64,000 nucleotides of DNA from Anaerolineales bacterium (GTDB lineage: Bacteria; Chloroflexota; Anaerolineae; 4572-78; J111). Below are positions 58,579 through 64,000 of the stretch, piece by piece. The stretch covers positions 1,798,001 through 1,862,000 of the forward strand of contig JABTUW010000001.1 in NCBI GenBank assembly GCA_015075185.1, in the 5' to 3' direction. Position 1 is the first letter of the stretch. The number at the start of each line of letters is the position of its first letter. The notes below the pieces were generated by a model. It was not told where the DNA came from. It was given only the letters and a program-made list of their open reading frames with translations, and ran no database searches. A program made the position numbers and the translations under genes.

Positions 58579-58626
58579 GTGGTGCCAGACTGGGAGCTGC
58601 CTTGGCTAGTCGGAGATAAAAAGTAG
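58579..58626 (+). CDS. Possible 15-codon ORF in the structured transcript
   Basis: GTG at 58579, preceded by AAAGGAGGT with a seven-base spacer, encodes VVPDWELPWLVGDKK (first residue Met if used) and ends at TAG 58624-58626. The same frame continues as QKRANELVDWADAHWRKQYF and on to a TAG at 58759-58761. Either a short peptide or the start of a small protein broken by TAG. Its stem-forming bases overlap the coding region, so coding is not certain. Confidence 0.3.
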   Translation: MVPDWELPWLVGDKK

Positions 58627-58767
58627 CAAAAACGGGCCAACGAACTAGTAGATTGGGCCGACGCGCACTGGCGAAAACAGTACTTTATCTCCGATCAGTC
58701 TAAAGGACAGATCTTTAATAGTAAAACACCTATTATTAAAGAACAGATCCAATATCTTTAGCTAAAG

Positions 58768-58795
58768 AACCCTGTGGTTGACACAGGGTTTTTTA
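58768..58795 (+). terminator. Rho-independent terminator
   Basis: Perfect stem AACCCTGTG/CACAGGGTT, five-base loop, followed by a T-run. Ends the structured transcript about 110 bases before lacI. Confidence 0.85.
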
Positions 58796-58838
58796 TTCCT
58801 CCCCAACCCTTCTTGCGGAAGAAGAGAATTTTTCATAC

Positions 58839-58867
58839 TTGACAACTTAATCATTTTAGTTTATAAT
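58839..58867 (+). promoter_or_regulatory. Promoter of the LacI-family gene
   Basis: Perfect TTGACA and TATAAT, 17-base spacer. Confidence 0.85.
58845..58860. promoter_or_regulatory. Operator O1, inside the promoter spacer
   Basis: ACTTAATCATTTTAGT, a near-palindrome of the form ACTTAA-N4-TTAAGT with one mismatched pair, between -35 and -10. Confidence 0.65.
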
Positions 58868-58876
58868 CGGGGTGTA

Positions 58877-58892
58877 ACTTAATCATTTAAGT
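58877..58892. promoter_or_regulatory. Operator O2, downstream of the -10
   Basis: ACTTAATCATTTAAGT, a perfect ACTTAA-N4-TTAAGT palindrome. Centre to centre it is 32 bases (about three helical turns) from O1, so both lie on one face of the DNA. Confidence 0.7.
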
Positions 58893-58904
58893 GCGAGCGA
58901 GCTA

Positions 58905-59909
58905 ATGTCCCCAAGGAAGGAGGAGGTCACCCTCAAAGATATCGCTGTAGCCGTCGGCAAGTCGGTGGCTGCTGTTTCCAGGGCTTTAAACAATTACGAC
59001 GACATCAGCGAAGAAACCCGCGAGTATATTAAGCAAGTAGCACGAGAGATGGGCTATGCGCCCACCAATACCCTGGGGTTAATTCTACCGGCGCTTTCAC
59101 CCCGTAATTCTGATCCTTACTACAGCGAACTCCTGGCCGGAATTGCGGCTACTGCCGCCGAGCGTGAATTTGATTTGTTGGTGTCTACCTGTGCGCCCGG
59201 CCCTGAAGAACAGTGGGCTTACTTGCGTTTAGTAAACAGCCGCCGGGTTGATGGGGTGATTGTAGCTCGCCCCCGTTGGCGTGACAGCCGAATTGAACTG
59301 CTCCTTGAAAAAAAGTTCCCCTTTGCTGTGGTGGGGGCCACTAATCTATCGGGTAATTTTCTGACCGTATTCGAGGAGGCCGCCGAGGCTGCTGCTTTGC
59401 TGGTGGAACACCTGGCCGAGCAGGGGCACGAGCGAATTGCCCTGGTCAACACGCCGACCGATCTATTTTTTTCTTCGGAATTTCTGACCGGGTTTCAACG
59501 GGCCATGCGCCAGGCTCACCTACCGATTAACGAGGATTTTCTGGAAGAAAGCGATTTTACCCAGCGTGACGGCTATCGCGCCGGACAAACCCTCCTGAGC
59601 AAGGCCGAAGCTCCTACAGCGATAATCGCCGCCGACGACGTGGTAGCTCTGGGAGTGATGGCCGCCGCTCAAGATCAGGGACTGGAGATTGGGCAAGACC
59701 TGGCTATTACCGGCTATGGGGATATTTTACTGACCGAGTATGCCCAACCGCCCTTGACCACCATTCACCGGCCTACTTATGGGTTGGGCCAGCAAGCCTG
59801 CCGGATGCTGATTGGCCGGCTGCAAGGGGAAAAGTTAGAGAACGAGCAGGTTGTCATCAAGCCATCTTTGGTAATTCGCCAATCCAGTGATTTGGCTTTA
59901 TGGTTATAG
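58905..59909 (+). CDS. LacI-family transcriptional regulator
   Basis: 334 residues. N-terminal HTH VTLKDIAVAVGKSVAAVSRA and hinge EMGYAPTNTLG, then a periplasmic-binding-protein-like effector domain (LGLILPALSPRNSDPYYSEL; PTAIIAADDVVALGVMAAAQ; ITGYGDILLTEYAQPPLTTI). Starts with ATG at 58905; no strong Shine-Dalgarno sequence is visible. Two operators overlap its own promoter, so it probably represses itself until a sugar binds. The next gene is a sugar ABC ATPase, so sugar uptake control is likely. Confidence 0.93.
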   Translation: MSPRKEEVTLKDIAVAVGKSVAAVSRALNNYDDISEETREYIKQVAREMGYAPTNTLGLILPALSPRNSDPYYSELLAGIAATAAEREFDLLVSTCAPGPEEQWAYLRLVNSRRVDGVIVARPRWRDSRIELLLEKKFPFAVVGATNLSGNFLTVFEEAAEAAALLVEHLAEQGHERIALVNTPTDLFFSSEFLTGFQRAMRQAHLPINEDFLEESDFTQRDGYRAGQTLLSKAEAPTAIIAADDVVALGVMAAAQDQGLEIGQDLAITGYGDILLTEYAQPPLTTIHRPTYGLGQQACRMLIGRLQGEKLENEQVVIKPSLVIRQSSDLALWL

Positions 59910-59948
59910 GAAACAATCTACGTTGGAACCCCCGCCAGCGTAGCCAAT

Positions 59949-59986
59949 AATTCCAGGCCCTGAACTGCGTTGAGGAACCTGGAATA
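59949..59986 (+). promoter_or_regulatory. ATTCCAGG/CCTGGAAT hairpin between lacI and the ATPase gene
   Basis: Eight-base stem with a loop of about 22. No T-run follows, so it is not a clear terminator; it might be an mRNA stability element. Confidence 0.4.
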
Positions 59987-60028
59987 ATAAAGTTAAACTT
60001 TACATTGCGAGGAGGCAAAGCAAATAAA

Positions 60029-61147
60029 ATGGCTAAAGTAGTATATGAAAATATGACCAAAGCCTGGGGTGATGTGATTGGGGTGAACAATCTCAACATC
60101 GAGATCCCCGACAAGGAGTTTCTGGTGCTGGTTGGCCCGTCAGGCTGCGGTAAATCTACCGCGCTGCGCTGCCTGGCCGGGTTGGAAGAAATTACCTCGG
60201 GCACTATTTACATTGGCGACCGGGTAGTCAACGATGTGCCGCCCAAGGACCGCGACATTGCAATGGTCTTCCAAAGCTATGCGCTCTATCCCCATATGAC
60301 GGTATATGACAACATGGCCTTTGGCTTAAAGCTGCGCAAAACGCCCAAAGCCGAAATTGACAAGCGCGTTCAGGAAGCGGCCAAAATCTTGGGCATTACC
60401 CAGTTGCTAGATCGCAAGCCCAAACAGATGTCCGGTGGTCAGCGACAGCGCGTGGCGCTGGGCCGGGCCATTGTGCGCGATCCCGCCGTTTTCCTGTTTG
60501 ACGAGCCGCTGTCGAACCTTGACGCCAAGCTGCGGGTCCAAACCCGCGCCGAAATTTCTAAACTGCACCAACGCCTGGGCACAACCTTTATTTATGTGAC
60601 TCACGACCAGGTGGAGGCGCTAACCATGGCCGACCGCATCTGCGTTATGAAAGACGGCGTGCTGCAGCAAGTTGACACGCCCCAGCATTTGTATGACCAC
60701 CCGGGGAATATTTTTGTGGCGGGTTTCATTGGCTCCCCCTCAATGAACTTCTTTAGCGGCACCATCACCGGCACATTGGATGAGATGTATGTCGACTCCG
60801 GCGGGGTACGGATTCGCCTGCAAAAGGACGAGGTGGAACAGTTGGGGCAAAAGAGTATTGGCCGCGAGGTTATTTTTGGCGTGCGCCCCGAAGATATTCA
60901 CCACCCGCGCTACAAACCGGCCGGCATCACCGAGCAGTTGATCGAGGCGACCGTAGACGTGACAGAGTTGATGGGCAACGAAATCTTTGTCTACCTGGTC
61001 AGCAACAATGACCAGAGCTTTATTGCCCGGGTTGATCCCCGCGCCGACCTGCGCCCCGGCGACAAAGTGCAAATGTCTTTCAACGCCGAAAAAGTGCATA
61101 TTTTTGACCGGACCACTGAGAAAAACATCGCCACGCCTCACGACTAA
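60029..61147 (+). CDS. msmK: MalK/UgpC/MsmK-type ABC transporter ATP-binding protein
   Basis: Energises one or more sugar importers. Start at the ATG of AAAATGGCTAAAG after GAGGAGG; an upstream ATG/GTG gives eight extra residues that do not match the family. Walker A VGPSGCGKSTALRC, signature MSGGQRQRVALGRA, Walker B AVFLFDEPLSNLDAKL, H-loop YVTHDQVEALTM, then TOBE/OB regulatory domains (NFFSGTITG, VIFGVRPEDIHHPR). 372 residues. No permease is adjacent, as is usual for multitask ATPases; the orphan binding lipoprotein at 6260 could be a partner. Confidence 0.93.
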   Translation: MAKVVYENMTKAWGDVIGVNNLNIEIPDKEFLVLVGPSGCGKSTALRCLAGLEEITSGTIYIGDRVVNDVPPKDRDIAMVFQSYALYPHMTVYDNMAFGLKLRKTPKAEIDKRVQEAAKILGITQLLDRKPKQMSGGQRQRVALGRAIVRDPAVFLFDEPLSNLDAKLRVQTRAEISKLHQRLGTTFIYVTHDQVEALTMADRICVMKDGVLQQVDTPQHLYDHPGNIFVAGFIGSPSMNFFSGTITGTLDEMYVDSGGVRIRLQKDEVEQLGQKSIGREVIFGVRPEDIHHPRYKPAGITEQLIEATVDVTELMGNEIFVYLVSNNDQSFIARVDPRADLRPGDKVQMSFNAEKVHIFDRTTEKNIATPHD

Positions 61148-61181
61148 TTCGAGACAAGGCAAAACAAAAATTACGGTTTTT

Positions 61182-61220
61182 GGAGGGGGAAGCCCGTTGA
61201 GCTTCCCCCTTTGGGTTTTT
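61182..61220 (+). terminator. Rho-independent terminator after the ATPase gene
   Basis: Stem GGAGGGGGAAGC / GCTTCCCCC, seven-base loop, then TTTGGGTTTTT. About 35 bases after the stop. Confidence 0.8.
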
Positions 61221-61313
61221 AGCGCGTAATTTTCCCTGGTTTTTGATGTTGGAGTATTATAAAGACGATCGGAGATTGGTTACAAATATCTAATCCGTAA
61301 AAGGAATTGCTTT

Positions 61314-62849
61314 ATGTTAGTCACACTAGTCATTATGGACGGCTGGGGATTAAACCCCCGCAAAGATTACAACGCTATTGCCCTGGCCAATACCCCTTAT
61401 TTTGATTACATCTGGAACAACTGGCCCAGCGCCACGCTGGAGGCTTCAGGCCGGGCCGTGGGGCTGCCGATTGGGCAGATGGGCAATTCGGAAGTTGGGC
61501 ACATGAATTTGGGGGCGGGACGGATTGTGCCCCAGGATTTAACCTATATCAACGATTTAATCGAGAGCGAGGCGTTTTTTGAAAATCCGGCCCTGAATGA
61601 AATGATGCAGTCCGCTCTTAACCGCAACAGCGCGCTCCATCTAATCGGCCTGCTGTCTGATGGAGGAGTCCACAGCCATCAAGAGCACCTCTACGCCCTG
61701 CTAAAAATGGCCAAACGCAAAAACCTGTCACGGGTCTTTGTCCATGCCATTCTGGATGGCCGCGATACGCCCCCGCGCAGCGGGGTCGACTACTTGAGCC
61801 AGCTTGAGGCCCAGTTGGCCAGGGTTGGGGTAGGACAGGTTGCCACCGTTGCCGGGCGCTACTACTCGATGGACCGAGATAAGCGTTGGGAACGGGTCAA
61901 ATTAGGCTATGATGCGATGGTTTATGGGCTTGGCAGGCAGGCCAAAAGCGCCACCGAGGCAATCCAGGCTTCTTACACCGAGGAGGTGAATGACGAATTT
62001 GTCATTCCGGTCGTGCTGGTCAACGCCCAAGGTGTGCCGATTGCAACCATCAATGACAACGACGCCGTTATTTTCTTTAATTTTAGAGCCGACCGGGCCA
62101 GGCAAATGACCCAGGCGCTGGTTGAACCCAGTTTCACAGGTTTTGAGCGGCAAGGCGGCGGGTTAAAGGGCCTGAAAATGACCACTTTTATGCAGTATTA
62201 TGATGGTCAACTACCGAACTTCGCTTTTGAGATTCCCGAACCGACCAACGGCCTGGCCGAAACATTGTCAAAATTGGGCCACAAACAGTTTCACTCTGCC
62301 GAAACCGAGAAATATGCCCACGTGACCTACTTTTTTAACGGGGGGCGCGAGGTCCCCTTTGAGGGGGAGGATCGGGTGCTGGTACCTTCGCCCAAAGTGG
62401 CCACCTATGATTTGCAGCCGGAAATGAGCGCGGCCGGCATCACCGAGAAGGTCGTCGAAGCAGTTAAATCAGGCCAGTATACGTTTGTGCTGGTTAACTT
62501 TGCCAATCCCGATATGGTCGGGCATACCGGCTTTTTGGACAAAGCGATCATCGCCGCGGAAACGGTAGATAATTGCGTCCGGCAGGTAGTTGAAGCCACA
62601 GTTAGTATGGGCGGCGCTGCCCTGGTTACCGCCGATCACGGCAACTCGGACCAGATGTTGGATTATGATACCGGCAAACCCCACACGGCCCACACCACCA
62701 ATTTAGTGCCTTTTATCTACGTGGCCCAGCAAAAACCTGGCTGGCGTTTTGCTAACGGCATCCTCGGGAATGTGGCCCCAACCGTACTGGAGCTGCTGGA
62801 GATTGAACCACCCCCCCAGATGACTTGTAAATCGCTGATCCGGCGATAA
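61314..62849 (+). CDS. gpmI: 2,3-bisphosphoglycerate-independent phosphoglycerate mutase
   Basis: Glycolysis: interconverts 3- and 2-phosphoglycerate with Mn2+. 511 residues. VTLVIMDGWGLNPRKDYNAI (Asp metal ligand) and the nucleophile Ser in GQMGNSEVGHMNLGAGR. Further: FVHAILDGRDTPPRSG, FNFRADRARQM, EKYAHVTYFFNGG, ADHGNSDQM. Good Shine-Dalgarno sequence (AAAAGGAATTG). Monocistronic, with a terminator after. Confidence 0.97.
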   Translation: MLVTLVIMDGWGLNPRKDYNAIALANTPYFDYIWNNWPSATLEASGRAVGLPIGQMGNSEVGHMNLGAGRIVPQDLTYINDLIESEAFFENPALNEMMQSALNRNSALHLIGLLSDGGVHSHQEHLYALLKMAKRKNLSRVFVHAILDGRDTPPRSGVDYLSQLEAQLARVGVGQVATVAGRYYSMDRDKRWERVKLGYDAMVYGLGRQAKSATEAIQASYTEEVNDEFVIPVVLVNAQGVPIATINDNDAVIFFNFRADRARQMTQALVEPSFTGFERQGGGLKGLKMTTFMQYYDGQLPNFAFEIPEPTNGLAETLSKLGHKQFHSAETEKYAHVTYFFNGGREVPFEGEDRVLVPSPKVATYDLQPEMSAAGITEKVVEAVKSGQYTFVLVNFANPDMVGHTGFLDKAIIAAETVDNCVRQVVEATVSMGGAALVTADHGNSDQMLDYDTGKPHTAHTTNLVPFIYVAQQKPGWRFANGILGNVAPTVLELLEIEPPPQMTCKSLIRR

Positions 62850-62854
62850 GAAAG

Positions 62855-62886
62855 AAGGGGCAGGTCCCGTGGGTCTGCCCTTTTCA
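62855..62886. terminator. Terminator after gpmI, overlapping the convergent gene end
   Basis: GGGCAG / CTGCCC stem followed by TTTTC, with A-A/T-T extension on the other side. It could serve both strands. Confidence 0.6.
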
Positions 62887-63213
62887 TTTACTCGCGTGTA
62901 ATGAAAAATAGGCCACTAACTGCCACGTCCCCCACCACCATTTCAGATGAGCCTTGCCCAGGTAAAAGTCATTTTCTACCTGCACCAACTCGTCCAAAAT
63001 ACGGCGAATGGACAGGCGCGGGTTGCCAAGCAGGTCGTAATCAATTTTGAGCACCTGGCGGTCAGGGTCGGCAAGGCCGGGCCGGTGATCCTGTTTCAGC
63101 ACTGCCTGGGCCGTCTCAATTTTTGCCTCGGCTGATTCAATCAAATTGAGGTTTGGAGTTGAGAGACGACCATTTCGTGTGACTCCAACAACAGCTTGAT
63201 TCAGTTGGTGCAT
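62884..63213 (-). CDS. Hypothetical protein of about 109 residues
   Basis: The start is the ATG at 63213, which has GAGGAG eight bases upstream. The frame is open further upstream, where it reads the membrane helix that ends the neighbouring SRPBCC gene. Not recognised. The C-terminal half reads LLGNPRLSIRRILDELVQVE and DFYLGKAHLKWWWGTWQLVA, a Trp-rich beta-type end. It may form an operon with the SRPBCC gene. Confidence 0.6.
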   Translation of the reverse strand: MHQLNQAVVGVTRNGRLSTPNLNLIESAEAKIETAQAVLKQDHRPGLADPDRQVLKIDYDLLGNPRLSIRRILDELVQVENDFYLGKAHLKWWWGTWQLVAYFSLHASK

Positions 63214-63229
63214 AAATCTCCTCGAAAAT

Positions 63230-63265
63230 AGACCGCCGACGGCTGACCACCGAAAGATACTTTTG
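63230..63265. repeat. GACGGCTGACCACCGA hairpin
   Basis: ACCACCGA / TCGGTGGT pair across a 15-base loop; belongs to the GACCGCTGACC word family (42899, 53625). It lies at the end of the SRPBCC gene. Confidence 0.55.
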
Positions 63266-63913
63266 TTATCGGTGGTGTGCGATGGCTTGTGACGACTCCT
63301 CTGAACGCTTGATTTTCGCCCCATAAAGTAAATCAAATCTGCGCCAGCCGCGATGATGGCGGCGCTCAGCAGCAACAGCAGAATGGGCGAAGTGGTCGTT
63401 GGGCCGGGAGGGGAGGAAGCTGCGCTCGCTCCTCAGCAGTACGGGCATGGCGACGGGCCAGTTCCAGCCCAAACTCTCCTCGCCCCTGGCCATAGCCCAG
63501 CGATGATTGGCAGCAAAGAGTGGCTTGAACAAAAAAGAGATGTAGCGCAGCAGCGGTTTATCGGCTCGAATACGCCAATCGTAGGTGATGTTTACCCACG
63601 GCCCCTCCTGCTCAAACGTCCACACACCCCGCCCAACAAAGTCACCCCACGCTTCCAGGGTAAAATCGTAGGGAACATGGACCTCGGTGACACGAAATTG
63701 CCAACGCAGCGTGTAGGGCAGCCAGCCCTTGGTGTAAAGCTTAACGATTTTGCCTACGCCTGACGCATCGCCGGGCTGCAATTGCTGCACATCCAGATAA
63801 ACCGAAGGCCACCATCGCACCAGGTCGGGCGCATTGGCAATGATTTCAAAAATTTCCTGGATCGTACCCGGCACTCGCCAGTGGGTGATGAAGTGATAGT
63901 CATTGCTAGTCAT
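63266..63913 (-). CDS. SRPBCC (polyketide cyclase-like) protein, probably frameshifted near its C-terminus
   Basis: The first 145 residues (FITHWRVPGTIQEIFEIIAN, DLVRWWPSVYLDVQQLQPGD, WTFEQEGPWVNITYDWRIRA) are an SRPBCC fold. After RWAMARGEES the frame loses family character (LRSERSFLPSRPNDHFAHSA). A neighbouring frame carries LELARRHARTAEERAQL, and the third frame carries a hydrophobic helix (ILLLLLSAAIIAAGADLIYF). Adding one base in a GGG run (about 63468) and one in a CCCC run (about 63410) restores a continuous protein with a C-terminal membrane anchor. This may be true decay or sequencing error. Confidence 0.6.
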   Translation of the reverse strand: MTSNDYHFITHWRVPGTIQEIFEIIANAPDLVRWWPSVYLDVQQLQPGDASGVGKIVKLYTKGWLPYTLRWQFRVTEVHVPYDFTLEAWGDFVGRGVWTFEQEGPWVNITYDWRIRADKPLLRYISFLFKPLFAANHRWAMARGEESLGWNWPVAMPVLLRSERSFLPSRPNDHFAHSAVAAERRHHRGWRRFDLLYGAKIKRSEESSQAIAHHR

Positions 63914-63915
63914 TT

Positions 63916-64000
63916 TTAACCTGCCACCCCTTTATAGATTGCCGTAGCCACGAGGCCCAGCGTATAAGCCGTAGTATAGTAAATAACCAACGGCTGCGGC
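63916..64000 (-). CDS. C-terminal fragment of a membrane protein (rest outside window)
   Basis: The minus frame ending in TAA at 63916-63918 reads, from the right edge, LVIYYTTAYTLGLVATAIYK then GVAG. It looks like the last helix of an integral membrane protein. The stop is two bases before the SRPBCC start, so the two are probably one operon. Too short to name. Confidence 0.5.
   Translation of the reverse strand, partial: PQPLVIYYTTAYTLGLVATAIYKGVAG

Larger units (their letters stand above)
58531..58795 (+). ncRNA. Structured transcript of unknown class (with a short ORF)
   Basis: Promoter at the left and terminator at the right define about 265 bases. Structures: CAGAATCG/CGGTTCTG hairpin at the 5' end; a 12-base stem TCGGAGATAAA/TTTATCTCCGA (about 58610-58695) extended by GTA/TAC; CTTTAATA/TATTAAAG near the 3' end; then the terminator. 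AAAGGAGGT precedes GTG at 58579, which opens 15 codons before a TAG; the same frame then stays open for 44 more codons to 58261+500. I recognise no tmRNA, 6S, SRP or RNase P signature. It could be a small RNA, a leader-peptide unit, or a broken small gene. Confidence 0.4.

Noticed and set aside
58624..58626. TAG read as pyrrolysine or another amino acid
   Set aside because: No Pyl genes or PYLIS-like element is visible, and many genes here end with TAG.

Overview
The window comes from a bacterial chromosome of fairly high GC. The best match is Chloroflexota, Anaerolineae-like. This rests on Pro/Thr-rich TPTPTP spacers in exported proteins, SH3b and LysM surface proteins, a fused single-chain glycyl-tRNA synthetase, transglutaminase/DUF58 membrane genes, and intergenic regions full of short degenerate repeats. 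That placement is inference from gene style; the complete 16S gene here could settle it.

Layout. 1-8300: the 3' end of rho, a LysM/M23 peptidase, then a minus-strand run (solute-binding lipoprotein, glycerate 2-kinase, diverged GT-A glycosyltransferase, phosphohexomutase), then apt. 8300-13400: glgB, a small membrane protein, ubiE/menG, a second methyltransferase and a stand-alone receiver. 13600-23450: a class A PBP overlapping surE, a PH/DUF1648-like membrane protein, an MFS exporter, and a two-gene envelope unit (TM-TPR protein plus SH3b lipoprotein). 23575-29740: glyQS and recO enclose three proteins from families linked to the PD-(D/E)XK nuclease fold. One is flanked by hairpin repeats and one is broken by a stop codon. 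29900-34040: ROK kinase with PIG-L deacetylase, cytidine deaminase, CNNM/CorC-type protein. 34168-39900: a complete rRNA operon on the minus strand (16S, tRNA-Ile, tRNA-Ala, 23S, 5S) with two promoters, a leader hairpin-plus-U-tract, an internal terminator-like hairpin and an extra hairpin in the 23S. 39961-42727: recR, ebfC, dnaX. 43000-58350: a second surE, infA, a second class A PBP, two transglutaminases, DUF58, RNase H, a DUF2142 protein and a dehydrogenase. 58490-62850: a structured transcript of unknown class, a LacI regulator with two operators, a MalK/UgpC-type ATPase and gpmI. The end holds a frameshifted SRPBCC protein and two small or partial genes.

How the genes fit together. Several genes serve the cell envelope (two PBPs, the M23 peptidase, envelope sensors, transglutaminases). 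Others serve sugar and storage metabolism (mutase, glgB, gpmI, ROK, PIG-L, LacI/MalK) and information processing (rrn, dnaX-ebfC-recR, glyQS, infA).

The most striking large-scale feature is a set of short, low-complexity, hairpin-prone repeat words. They lie between genes and also, in frame, inside at least four protein genes. One such word lies in the 23S rRNA at the helix-45 position where other bacteria carry intervening sequences. The second candidate for something undescribed is the promoter-to-terminator unit at 58496-58795.
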